Positions 42,391 to 51,772 of a stretch of 64,000 bases of DNA are shown piece after piece (the first letter of the stretch is position 1; the number at the start of each line of letters is the position of its first letter). Both the position numbers and the translations under genes were made by a program. The DNA is from a virus. The stretch covers positions 1 to 64,000 of the IMG/VR virus record IMGVR_UViG_3300025122_000013; one strand, 5' to 3'. The notes under the pieces are model-generated. The model saw nothing but the letters and a program-made list of their open reading frames with translations, ran no database searches and was not told where the DNA came from.

Positions 42391-44016
42391 TCACTTATAA
42401 ATCCAGTCAAATTCTTTTGCTAGCCTCATCTTGCTATTCCACCCTGCAGATAAAGAATTTTTTCTCTTATTTTCAGATCCTTCCTTAGGATTTCTAGATG
42501 GAGCACTATGAGGTCTTCCCTCTGTTATCGCACCAGGCATATCATCATACGAATTTCTTGTCATTTTCATACTTTTAAGCATAGCATCATTTAGCTCCTT
42601 TGAATGCTTGCTATGATCAGATGAGCTATCAAATAGCCACATTCCAATTGCAAAGCTTATTACAAGATCGTCGTTATACCCTTTCATTGCCTTCGCTTTG
42701 TTTCCAGCCCACGTGAAAGTCTTTAGTTCCTCATAAAATCTACTTGAATATATCTTAACATTTTTATTTCTAATTGTCTCTTCTAATTTAGATAATATTA
42801 AATTTCTAGTCTTTCCGCTCGTTGTAAAACCTGCTATATCACTATCTTTTGTTGGAACATAGTTTCCTATAAATACAGACTTTCTTTTCTTATGATACAA
42901 GTTTGGATAATCAAGATCCTTTAGCTTAATAATTGTAGCGAATCCATAGCTATTATTTTCAGGACAAAGAAGCGCATCGTTATATTTTTTTCCAAATTCA
43001 AATAATAATTCTCCAAATCTATCGGGAGGAATTTTTCCTCTATACTCTGCAACACACTCTCCTTCTCCGACATCAATGACGTGAAAAGTTGAAAAATCCT
43101 TAGAATCTCCCCTTGCAACATCAGCAGATATAATATAGGAATGTTCTGACAGTGCATGCTTCCATACCCACACATTCATATCATGCCCAGCTCTTTCTAT
43201 AGGAGATTTACACATTTCTCTTACCCACTCTATATCTCCGGGTGTTAGAAATGTTTCTCCTGATGAGGCAAAGTCACACAGATACTCTTGAGAAATCTGT
43301 CTATGTGATAAATTTTTGGTCGTCTTATCAAACCAGTCCTGACCTCTCTCAGGATGAACATCCCATTGAAGCTTAACTGAGATAAATTCATTAGATCGCT
43401 TCTCTGCGTCTGTGTAGAGTTTATAATACTGTCCGCCCACACCATTTGGAGTTGAAAGAAGTATTACGCGCCCACCTGTGGAAACTGTGGGGTATAGCCC
43501 AGTCCACAGCGTATCAAAATCTCTAACAAATGCTGCTTCATCAACAATTAATAGAGATAGTGCTTCTGATCGACCTGCGTCATCAGATGTAGGAATCGCC
43601 TTTATAGATGATCCATGGCTAAACTCTATAAGCTGCTTATTATTTGTGACTATTTCTGGAAGAACTATCCACTTTGGAAGACTTCTAATCATAGTCTTAA
43701 CCTTGGTAATAAAGTTTTGTGCGACGCTTAGCTTTGTTGCAATAATAAGAATATTCTTGTCTTTTTGAAATAGGGCCATCCATACCGCATATGCTGCAAC
43801 AAGTGTAGACATTCCAAGCTGTCGTGACTTTAATATAATTGTAAATCTATTTTCCAAGAATGTCTCAACACAATCATCTTGAAAATCATAAGTATCAAAT
43901 CCTATTAGACCCCTAACTGGGTGCTGTATCTTAAGATAGGAATTGAAAAAATACACAGGATCCTTACCAGATTTGATAATCTCCGATACCTGCCTAGATT
44001 TATTGACCCTTGACAT
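42391..44016 (-). CDS. Large terminase subunit, T4 gp17-like
   Basis: The 541-residue protein has both domains of the packaging motor. The ATPase has the phage-type Walker A LKSRQLGMST (62-71), Walker B LSLLIVDEAAF (about 150-160) and the coupling motif LLSTPNG (about 185). The nuclease half contains IISADVARGDSKDFS, the LCPENNSYG segment and DDLVISFAIG, which supply the acidic residues of the RNase H-like fold. It overlaps the small upstream gene by one base. The match to gp17 is strong. Confidence 0.95.
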   Translation of the reverse strand: MSRVNKSRQVSEIIKSGKDPVYFFNSYLKIQHPVRGLIGFDTYDFQDDCVETFLENRFTIILKSRQLGMSTLVAAYAVWMALFQKDKNILIIATKLSVAQNFITKVKTMIRSLPKWIVLPEIVTNNKQLIEFSHGSSIKAIPTSDDAGRSEALSLLIVDEAAFVRDFDTLWTGLYPTVSTGGRVILLSTPNGVGGQYYKLYTDAEKRSNEFISVKLQWDVHPERGQDWFDKTTKNLSHRQISQEYLCDFASSGETFLTPGDIEWVREMCKSPIERAGHDMNVWVWKHALSEHSYIISADVARGDSKDFSTFHVIDVGEGECVAEYRGKIPPDRFGELLFEFGKKYNDALLCPENNSYGFATIIKLKDLDYPNLYHKKRKSVFIGNYVPTKDSDIAGFTTSGKTRNLILSKLEETIRNKNVKIYSSRFYEELKTFTWAGNKAKAMKGYNDDLVISFAIGMWLFDSSSDHSKHSKELNDAMLKSMKMTRNSYDDMPGAITEGRPHSAPSRNPKEGSENKRKNSLSAGWNSKMRLAKEFDWIYK

Positions 44017-44396
44017 TATTCACATTTAAAATTGGTAAATCTTCTATAGTATGCAGTTTTTCTTGGTGTGAAGGGTGAAGATGTTATCATCTCAACACTA
44101 TCACTTGTTCCTAAGCTTTTAGCGCTTAATGATCTTCCCGATCCCTCTTTAAACTGCCTTTTTACATTCTTCATAAATTCATTTGTAATTTTTATAGATT
44201 CATCTTCAAACACTCTTACCTGATCTCTTAGGTTTCTTTCTGATGCTAGGTGAACAACTGTGACATACGAAACAGAAAGTGTGTCACCAGAAAGTGAAGC
44301 CTTAACAGACATTGTTGGAGATGAAATTGTTGAACTTTTTCCCCATGTTGAATCTAAAATTTGACCAAGAACGTTAACTTCTTCAGTACTAAACAT
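44016..44396 (-). CDS. Small conserved protein upstream of terminase
   Basis: The 126-residue protein starts MFSTEEVNVLGQILD and ends with SPFTPRKTAYYRRFTNFKC. I know this end pattern from uncharacterised proteins near the terminase of T4-like marine phages. A helical middle part precedes it. Position would fit a small terminase subunit, but I see no DNA-binding motif, so the role is open. Confidence 0.6.
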   Translation of the reverse strand: MFSTEEVNVLGQILDSTWGKSSTISSPTMSVKASLSGDTLSVSYVTVVHLASERNLRDQVRVFEDESIKITNEFMKNVKRQFKEGSGRSLSAKSLGTSDSVEMITSSPFTPRKTAYYRRFTNFKCE

Positions 44397-44423
44397 AATA
44401 ACTCCTGTTACTAATTATTGTGA

Positions 44424-44741
44424 TCATTCAAAAATAAAAAATGAAGATGCCTGTTTTATTATTTCTTTATGAGATAAAACTTCCTCATCTGACGGTCTCC
44501 AGCCTGATAACCACTTTTCTCTCATAGGTTCAGCCCATTTCATTCCACATTCAGAACAACACTTGAATCTTCTAATATAACTATAATCATCCGCTGTATT
44601 CATTGTAATTTGGCATACTGGACAAAATAGATAAGATTTTTCTTCTCTATCTTCTGTTATTATCACAAACTTATCTCTATACTCATATTTCTTTCCCGAG
44701 CTTGATTCTTTAAGGATGGGAAACTTTTGTATTTTTTTCAT
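44424..44741 (-). CDS. Zinc-ribbon protein
   Basis: The 105-residue protein has Cys40-Cys43 (CPVC) and Cys62-Cys65 (CSEC), a zinc ribbon. The rest is charged. Its start overlaps the end of the SbcD-SbcC fusion gene by 32 nt, so translation is probably coupled. Zinc-ribbon proteins in phages often bind DNA or host RNA polymerase. No further function can be read. Confidence 0.65.
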   Translation of the reverse strand: MKKIQKFPILKESSSGKKYEYRDKFVIITEDREEKSYLFCPVCQITMNTADDYSYIRRFKCCSECGMKWAEPMREKWLSGWRPSDEEVLSHKEIIKQASSFFIFE

Positions 44742-47700
44742 TCTTAATTATCTCCAAAGAGTTGTCTACTATATCTTTAATTTCATCCACATGAGATATT
44801 ATTATAATATTTCTAAACCATTTTTTAAGAGACTCTAATAGTCTACTGCATGCAGCGATATTTGTCTCATCAAGTGCACCAAATCCCTCATCAATAATTA
44901 GCATGTTCGTCTTAGTTAATGATGATACATTAATGAGAGCAACTCTTATTGCAAGAGAAGACATCATCTTCTCCATTCCAGAGGCTAGTTCAATAACCCT
45001 TCTACTATCTCCGTAATCTATAAAAACATCCATCGCATTTGTATCTATGTCTGCCTCTAGCTCAACAGTAAACCCCACAACACCTTGTAAAATTCTTGAA
45101 ATTTCAGCATTAATTAAGGGAAGCTGTGACATCATTATCTGAAGAGGTATACCTTTCTTAGACACAGCTTGCATAAAAAGATCATATGTTCTTAAATCTA
45201 TCTTGACTTTTTCAAATTCTTTTCTCTTATTTTCCATATCAGAGACCTGGACTCTAAGGCTTGCCACATCTTCAAATAGACCTAATCTTTTCTTATCAAT
45301 TCTTTGTATCTCATCTTCTAGAAGTATTATATTTGATCTAATAACTGATGCTGGATTTTCTTCATCCCTAACTAGCCTAGATGACATGCCATCTAAAATA
45401 GAAGATTCTCTTGACAGGCTTGATTCTAGCTGGCCCATCTCATTTTCAATATTATTATGTCTAACTATCAATGATGAGATTTGAACAGATAAATCTGACT
45501 GTTTTTTAATCATTGCGTTGTATTTTTTAATTTTTTTCTCAACATTCTCACTTAAAATTGATTCAAAGGATATCTTTGCATCTCTTAAGGATGAAATAGA
45601 TCTTTGTACTACCTCTCTCTGATCATTTATTATCTTCTTATCTCTATGTGAATCTTTAATAAATTTACAAGTTGGAAACTTGTCTCCACAAGGAACCTCT
45701 CCTAATTTTTTGATGGAGCCCACTTGGCGATCAAGCTCTCTTTTATTTTTTTCAAGCTGATGATCTAAATCAATAACTGCTCTATCAAGTTCTTTTTGAA
45801 TCTCAATCTTCATCTGTAGATCTTTTATAGAAAAGTCTGACTTTACCTGTTCTATTTTTGAATATCTTTTTTGCCTTAAAGCCACCTCACTGGTGATCTC
45901 TTCTTCCTTGTCTTTTAAGCTTTCTATATCTTTTTTATATCTTGAAACTATTTTTTTCTGGGCTTTGAGTTCTGACACTGTTATGATATCCGGATTGTCG
46001 GATGTAGCTAATTGAATATTGAGATCCTTTAGTGTGGTTCTTTTTTCAAATATATCTTTTTCAAGCAGCTCTATCTTCTCATCATTTTCAATTAAATAAA
46101 ACTTAATATTATCAATTTCCTCATCCCAGTCTATATCTGGATATGATTTTACTTTATTTCTTATATCATATGACTCTATCTTTGCTATTTCGTGCATCTT
46201 TTCAAACACACCCAGGTCGAGAAATTTTGTTAAAATCATTTTTCTTGATGTGGCGCCTTCTTTAACAAAAGTGCTCATCTCCCCTTGAGATGCTAGCGAT
46301 GTCATTAAGAAATCATCAGCTGTCCCAATAAGCTTTCTTAGAATCTTTTCTGTTTCTCTTCTTTGCTCCTCAGTGATATCCTCCTCGATATCTCCCAAAT
46401 TATTTAATTTGTATAGATTTAAAGAAGTTGATGCATAAATCTCTCCCTTTCTTGTCTGGTGTTTTATTGTTGATCTTATGATCCTATAGGGGTCACCATT
46501 TAAATTTATATCAACTACAGCCCTGGCGCTATTTTTTCTATTATTGATTATGTGAATATTTTTAATAGATCCTCTATCTGTTGTATTAAATAGACCATAC
46601 ATCAATGATCCAATTATAGATGACTTTCCTTTTGCATTTTTTCCAAAAATACCTGTTATCCCAGGAAGATTTTCAAAATTAACAATATTTTCATTTCCAT
46701 ACGAGAATAAGTTATCAAATCCCAGTGAATTAATTTCCCACCTGGTGTTTCTTAGAGTATCTTCTTCCCTCGTCACCTGTGACATGTATTTTTCTATTAG
46801 CTCATCAAATTTTTCAAAATATTTTTCATTTAATTTTCCATCTCTGTAGTACTCTCTAATTAATTTTTTATGAGTCTTTCCATCTCTAAGATTCTCCTTA
46901 TTAAATGTTCCAGAGGCTGTCTTTATCTTGGACGCATCAAATGTTGACTCTGACTTGAAGACTACCTCTGTGGCCTCTTTGACTCTCATTAGCTCATATT
47001 GTAATTGCTTACTATCTGCCTGAGCTATAACACTATCTGATTTTACTCTAAACCTTGAACAATTGGGATATTTGTCAGCTTCATCTAGTGTCTTTTCAAC
47101 AGATCCCTTCCAGCATATTGTTATAAATGGATTCAAATGTTGTATTTCATAAAATTTGCTATTAAATGAGTTTTTATTTTCAATATCCCAGAATAAAAAT
47201 CCTTTTCCTGTATCTTCACCATAATTTTGCTGTATAGATGATCCGCAGTATGCTATAGTTTTTTTATTGTCTAAATACTGTCTTTTGTGTATGTCTCCTA
47301 GAAGTGTGAAATCAAAATCACTAAAAAAATCAACAGTTATATCTCCATCTATCTCCCAGTTAATATCAGTTGTTGAACCCCACACAGCACCATGAAATAA
47401 TGCAATATTTATTTCGCCTTCAATAGGTTTAACATTCTGCCATCCCTCCTCATCAAAACATGAAAAAACACACCAATTATATCCAGGAATACCTGTCGGA
47501 TATGTTCCTGACCTTTTATAAAGAAAGATATTTGGATCATCTAATGCAGAGAGTATGGGAGATATCGCATCTTGTCTATCTGTATTGTGTTGTAATCCAT
47601 CGTGGTTACCAAGAATGACATGCACAGGTGCTATCCTAGACATCTCTGTAAACCACCAACAGAGACTGTCTATCAGCTCTGGAGATATCCCTTGGGTCTT

Positions 47701-47844
47701 ACTGTGTACAATATCACCCCCAAGATAAATTACATCTGGAGACAACTCTCTTATCTTTTCAAAGGCGTCAGAAAATGACTCTTTATACTCACTATGACGA
47801 GACAGCCCCCTCCAGTGAATATCAGCTAAATGAACAATTTTCAT
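44710..47844 (-). CDS. Fused SbcD-SbcC (T4 gp47-gp46) recombination nuclease-ATPase
   Basis: One 1044-residue chain holds both partners of the Mre11-Rad50 complex. The N-terminus is a calcineurin-like phosphoesterase: DIHWRG (Asp8, His10), GGDIVHS (Asp44), GNHD (79-82), HGAV (His151) and GDIH (Asp184, His186). From about 370 comes the SMC-like ATPase: Walker A FGKNAKGKS (400-408), a coiled coil with a CX6C hook at Cys719/Cys726, the signature ELASGMEK (952-959) and Walker B LIIDEGFGALD (982-992). In T4 these are two genes. The complex processes DNA ends for recombination-dependent replication. It overlaps the primase gene by 4 nt and the zinc-ribbon gene by 32 nt. Confidence 0.9.
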   Translation of the reverse strand: MKIVHLADIHWRGLSRHSEYKESFSDAFEKIRELSPDVIYLGGDIVHSKTQGISPELIDSLCWWFTEMSRIAPVHVILGNHDGLQHNTDRQDAISPILSALDDPNIFLYKRSGTYPTGIPGYNWCVFSCFDEEGWQNVKPIEGEINIALFHGAVWGSTTDINWEIDGDITVDFFSDFDFTLLGDIHKRQYLDNKKTIAYCGSSIQQNYGEDTGKGFLFWDIENKNSFNSKFYEIQHLNPFITICWKGSVEKTLDEADKYPNCSRFRVKSDSVIAQADSKQLQYELMRVKEATEVVFKSESTFDASKIKTASGTFNKENLRDGKTHKKLIREYYRDGKLNEKYFEKFDELIEKYMSQVTREEDTLRNTRWEINSLGFDNLFSYGNENIVNFENLPGITGIFGKNAKGKSSIIGSLMYGLFNTTDRGSIKNIHIINNRKNSARAVVDINLNGDPYRIIRSTIKHQTRKGEIYASTSLNLYKLNNLGDIEEDITEEQRRETEKILRKLIGTADDFLMTSLASQGEMSTFVKEGATSRKMILTKFLDLGVFEKMHEIAKIESYDIRNKVKSYPDIDWDEEIDNIKFYLIENDEKIELLEKDIFEKRTTLKDLNIQLATSDNPDIITVSELKAQKKIVSRYKKDIESLKDKEEEITSEVALRQKRYSKIEQVKSDFSIKDLQMKIEIQKELDRAVIDLDHQLEKNKRELDRQVGSIKKLGEVPCGDKFPTCKFIKDSHRDKKIINDQREVVQRSISSLRDAKISFESILSENVEKKIKKYNAMIKKQSDLSVQISSLIVRHNNIENEMGQLESSLSRESSILDGMSSRLVRDEENPASVIRSNIILLEDEIQRIDKKRLGLFEDVASLRVQVSDMENKRKEFEKVKIDLRTYDLFMQAVSKKGIPLQIMMSQLPLINAEISRILQGVVGFTVELEADIDTNAMDVFIDYGDSRRVIELASGMEKMMSSLAIRVALINVSSLTKTNMLIIDEGFGALDETNIAACSRLLESLKKWFRNIIIISHVDEIKDIVDNSLEIIKNEKNTKVSHP

Positions 47845-48794
47845 ACCAGCGTCCCTATCTTACCTACAAGAGATAAATCTCTAGACCAGAATATTGAATT
47901 TTTTCTTCTTTCTTTAAACTCATCTTTTGTCATTTCTCCTACATCTTGAAAATCACCCAGATCTATCACCCGTACATCACAGCAATATGAGCTTAAAAGA
48001 TCTGCATATTTTCTAGTTTTCTTTTTCATATCAGAGTCAAGTGATAATAGAACTGGCGTTCTATTTGAAATAATTTTTTTAAAAATATATGATTCCTCTC
48101 TAAGCGATGATCCAAGAAGACATGTAGAATTCTGGTTACAAGAAAAAAGATCAAATGGACCCTCTACAATGGTTAATTCCTTTTTCCAGTTTAAATTAAC
48201 CTCATTAAATACTATGTTCATCTTATCGGATTTTGAATTTATATATTTTGGCTTCCTATCTGGGTCTATTGACCTGGATACAAGATAATTTAATTTGCCA
48301 TCTGAATCAAATGATGGAATTATTATTCTTCTCCTATGCACACCTGTTGAAGATGTTCCTAGCCTAAAGTACCAAAAATCCTTTTTTGTGAGTCCTCTTC
48401 TAAGAAGATACCTTATGCAATCTTTAATATCTGGATCATTACTTTCAAAACTTTTACAAAGAAGAGTGAATTTTTCCGGAAGAAGCACGTTAAAGCTATC
48501 ATCTTCTCTCTCTAGATTATTGCATCCCTGATCATCCTTTAAAAATCTCTCCCTATACCTGTGTGCTACATCGTGACTAAAACTTTTCTTTAATATTAGA
48601 AATAGATTTCTACCTTTTGCGTCACAAACCCAGCAGTGACAGTTCCAAGTTTCCACATTAATAGAAAACTTCTTTTTTCCACTTTTATTTTCACATACCG
48701 GACAATAGACAGCTACATTTACACCATCTCTTGCTATCTCGACTTCTCCAAAGACATGTCTTAAAAAGTCAATCTTATTTGTAAAGGTTTCCAA
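47841..48794 (-). CDS. DNA primase, T4 gp61-like
   Basis: The 317-residue protein has a CHC2-type zinc finger (Cys31, Cys34, and the NCHCWVC cluster at 51-57) and a TOPRIM domain with TIVEGPFDLF (Glu211) and LLSLDSD (Asp253, Asp255). This is the layout of DnaG-type primases, and T4 gp61 is similarly short. It would lay RNA primers with the DnaB-like helicase encoded at 1555-2937. A KKKTRKY segment behind the Asp pair fits the TOPRIM fold. It is between RuvC-like and SbcD-SbcC genes. Confidence 0.88.
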   Translation of the reverse strand: METFTNKIDFLRHVFGEVEIARDGVNVAVYCPVCENKSGKKKFSINVETWNCHCWVCDAKGRNLFLILKKSFSHDVAHRYRERFLKDDQGCNNLEREDDSFNVLLPEKFTLLCKSFESNDPDIKDCIRYLLRRGLTKKDFWYFRLGTSSTGVHRRRIIIPSFDSDGKLNYLVSRSIDPDRKPKYINSKSDKMNIVFNEVNLNWKKELTIVEGPFDLFSCNQNSTCLLGSSLREESYIFKKIISNRTPVLLSLDSDMKKKTRKYADLLSSYCCDVRVIDLGDFQDVGEMTKDEFKERRKNSIFWSRDLSLVGKIGTLV

Positions 48795-48824
48795 TGTACC
48801 CTTTTAAAATATAATTCAAAAAAT

Positions 48825-49370
48825 CTAACTGTTCAATTTAATTCCAGAGGAAGCTATTACATACGCGTCGGCGGCATCGTAGCATCCTGGCTCTAATATT
48901 ATATTTCCTTTTCTTGGGCCAGATTTTAATTTTTTTGTCGGCCATTTAAAATTTATCTGGTTAGAGACCCATTGATGTACTTGTTCTTTAGTGGGTGCTC
49001 CTCCTTTTGATTTTCTTATGATTTTTAATCCTACAGACTTTCTAGCTATATTGACATTAATATATGATGGCTCACAAAAAAACTCTTGCTGTGATAGATA
49101 CCCAACTATTCCATTAAATCGCGCCAGAGTCAGTAGCGTCTTTGCAGAAGAGAGGCCTGGTCGAAAAGCCTGTAAGTTCTCTTCTATAAACACGTCTGTG
49201 ATATCATAGCTTATGTTAAGTGATGATAGAGATTCTTGAACTATTTGGGCCTTTTCAAATAAATTTTTTTCCTTAGATAGCGAAATATAACCTAGATTTA
49301 CAAACGATCCATCTTCATCTAATATACACCATCCCGTGCATGCTGTGGAAACATCTAATCCAAGAATCAA
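48825..49370 (-). CDS. RuvC-like Holliday junction resolvase
   Basis: The 181-residue protein has the RNase H-fold pattern of RuvC: ILGLDVSTACTGW with Asp6, FIEENLQAF with Glu63, and a late YDAADAY with Asp165 and Asp168, the fourth acidic site. Many T4-like phages use endonuclease VII (gp49) instead; here a RuvC-type enzyme probably resolves replicative branches before packaging. The gene leads the recombination block and lies 30 nt from the primase gene. Confidence 0.82.
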   Translation of the reverse strand: MILGLDVSTACTGWCILDEDGSFVNLGYISLSKEKNLFEKAQIVQESLSSLNISYDITDVFIEENLQAFRPGLSSAKTLLTLARFNGIVGYLSQQEFFCEPSYINVNIARKSVGLKIIRKSKGGAPTKEQVHQWVSNQINFKWPTKKLKSGPRKGNIILEPGCYDAADAYVIASSGIKLNS

Positions 49371-49371
49371 T

Positions 49372-51759
49372 TTAAAAATCCTTTTTAAATTTAATCAAAA
49401 ACTCATCACTTCTTCGCTTCTTGATGGGTTGTGCTAGGTTAGATCTCATTATAACATTTAAATTATCATCATGTAGGTTTAATCCGGTGATGTACACAAA
49501 ATCAGGATCATATTCATTTGGATCAAGAGATGCTGATATAGGCTTAAACATTGGATTAGATGAAGAATTAAACATTCCTACACCCGCCGGAATATTAACT
49601 GTTAACATGTGAATATTTTGCTCGCCCTTACATTTTAATTCAAATTCATCCTTTCCAAAAAATGGAATATTTGGAGACTTGATAACAGCCACACCCTCAT
49701 TGTAAAGAACAGTTCCCACATTTGCCCAAGTCGGGTGTGTTGTCAATGCATCTGCTCTAAACAGGCCACCCCTCCCATTATCTTTAAGTGATATTCTAAC
49801 TTTTCCTCCGGATCCGGTTACATTAGGGTCTGTTATAAAAAGTGATCCAGGAAGTATTCTATTTCCATAGAATAAATTAGACATATCAAAGACAGTCACC
49901 TCATTTGAGCTTGGGTCTAATGTTCTATCATAAATAGTTAAGACTGGACCGACTGAGGTTTCTATTCCACCAAGATCTGTAGGCGTGCATCCCGCTACAG
50001 CTTCTGAAATTTCTTGAGGAAGGAGCGGAAGAGCTGCAGAATCAGGGACCATATCATTAATATTGATTACAGAGAGGTCAATTCCACCCAATATATTTGT
50101 AAATTGTGACATATTTGTGCTGACTGATCCGCTTGTGAGAAGATCAAAGTCTGGAACAAACCTTCCATTGTCATTTGGAAGAACTGTTAGGTTTCTTTTT
50201 CTTGTTGATCCTGATGCATACACATACCCATTTGCTGTTATATCCAGCACTGTATGATCTAACGTAGATGCCGTTAAATTATAAAGTCTAGGATAATACC
50301 CTTTAACAAATTCTCTACTAAAGTTTTCTAAATTAAGAAGTCTTCCTCCCACACCAAAAGAAAAATTAACATTGAACGGATCAGTAGGTGCCTTTCTCTC
50401 AGTCTGAAAAGGTGTTATTAAAACATTTCTCTCTCTAGACTCTTTGGCAAAAAAAGGCGGCACATAAAATAATAGGTCTTTTGTATCTGATCTTCCTGAT
50501 GATATATTCTGCTTTATCTCATCACCATTTAAATCTCTATCGAATATTTTAATATCATGAATCTCTGCATTTAGTGGATGATCAAGATCAAAAAATATGG
50601 GATCGTTAGTAAGGCCCGCTGTTTTTGGAAAAAATCCTTCTCGGGAAGCTGCTGTAGTATTAAAAAACTTAGCCTCATTGTCCCATCCTTCATAATAATT
50701 TCCCAAAACTAACGCCTCTGAAGATACATGCTTCGGAGGAAGTATTGAGGAAGATGGCACAGAAAATGGATAATGATCATTATCTATCCAGATGCTTCCT
50801 GTTCCATCACTTACACTCTTTCCTCCCCACGCTATGGAGACATGATGCCAATTATTTTTACTTAAAGAATTATCAGCTGTTACAAAAATCAAATCTTCAG
50901 GATACGATCTTGTATTGTTTTTTGTATTTAAATTTACCCTAGATGGTCGTCTATCTGCACTATGACTAAGTTGAAGTAATATTCTATATCCACTTACATT
51001 CCCATCTCCATCTCTGCCGCTTCCCGAAACTAATGATACAGCAAATGCTGAAGAAAGATGCATAATCGTTCCGGCTTTGAAGTCTTTTCCGGGATCGTTT
51101 GTATATCTTGGGTTTATATAAAAATCTATTGTAAAAGATCCAGTCGGGTAATACGGCCTTGTCTCTCCTGCCTTTCTTTGAGCATTTGAGTATATTAGTG
51201 CTGAATCAGATGGAACTAGTGAAGAAGTAAAAAAGTTAAGAGTATGATAGTTTGTATACACAAATTGACAATTATCATAACTAGAAGCATAGTATGGCAT
51301 CAAAATATTTCTTACTATACTTTTTGCTGCTGTGTTCAGATTAAATAAGTATGGTGGGTCGAATCTTACAACATTAAATCGTTTTGAGTTTCTAGCGATT
51401 TGAGATGATGAATTAACTATCTCCATATAGTCAGACATGCTTGACCTAAGATCATAGCCTGTTCCAGCTTCAATTGCCTCAATTGCTGTTCTAGAAATAT
51501 TTTCTAAATCAATTGCTGCCGCATAATCTTCCTCATTAAACCCTGGAACACCAGAGCTTTCTGCATCATACGAATTCTCTCCCCATTGAGAAGGATCTAT
51601 TAGATTTTTAAAACACTTGCTAGGCCTAGCAGAAAGATGTGCAGAGCCTGTAGTTAATGCTGTTGCAGGTTGAAGAGATGAGCTAACAAAATCTATCTCT
51701 GGATGAAGTGTTAAAGAAAAGTGCTCTATGTATTCAGGAAGTATCTTTATAAGAGACAT
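49372..51759 (-). CDS. LamG/concanavalin-like virion protein, possible adhesin
   Basis: The 795-residue protein has a jelly-roll segment around 200-440: GSFTIDFYINPRY, then NWHHVSIAWGGKS, GSIWIDND, and AEIHDIKIFDRDLNGDEIK, typical of LamG/concanavalin-like carbohydrate-binding domains. The C-terminal 160 residues resemble the C-terminus of the neighbouring 425-residue protein (NxGxVLYNxG, FNSSSNP, a closing PIxK). It lies at the end of the large virion-protein cluster, and its stop is 2 nt before the resolvase start. A fibre or host-recognition part of the baseplate is likely. Confidence 0.65.
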   Translation of the reverse strand: MSLIKILPEYIEHFSLTLHPEIDFVSSSLQPATALTTGSAHLSARPSKCFKNLIDPSQWGENSYDAESSGVPGFNEEDYAAAIDLENISRTAIEAIEAGTGYDLRSSMSDYMEIVNSSSQIARNSKRFNVVRFDPPYLFNLNTAAKSIVRNILMPYYASSYDNCQFVYTNYHTLNFFTSSLVPSDSALIYSNAQRKAGETRPYYPTGSFTIDFYINPRYTNDPGKDFKAGTIMHLSSAFAVSLVSGSGRDGDGNVSGYRILLQLSHSADRRPSRVNLNTKNNTRSYPEDLIFVTADNSLSKNNWHHVSIAWGGKSVSDGTGSIWIDNDHYPFSVPSSSILPPKHVSSEALVLGNYYEGWDNEAKFFNTTAASREGFFPKTAGLTNDPIFFDLDHPLNAEIHDIKIFDRDLNGDEIKQNISSGRSDTKDLLFYVPPFFAKESRERNVLITPFQTERKAPTDPFNVNFSFGVGGRLLNLENFSREFVKGYYPRLYNLTASTLDHTVLDITANGYVYASGSTRKRNLTVLPNDNGRFVPDFDLLTSGSVSTNMSQFTNILGGIDLSVININDMVPDSAALPLLPQEISEAVAGCTPTDLGGIETSVGPVLTIYDRTLDPSSNEVTVFDMSNLFYGNRILPGSLFITDPNVTGSGGKVRISLKDNGRGGLFRADALTTHPTWANVGTVLYNEGVAVIKSPNIPFFGKDEFELKCKGEQNIHMLTVNIPAGVGMFNSSSNPMFKPISASLDPNEYDPDFVYITGLNLHDDNLNVIMRSNLAQPIKKRRSDEFLIKFKKDF

Positions 51760-51772
51760 TCAGCCCTCTCCG

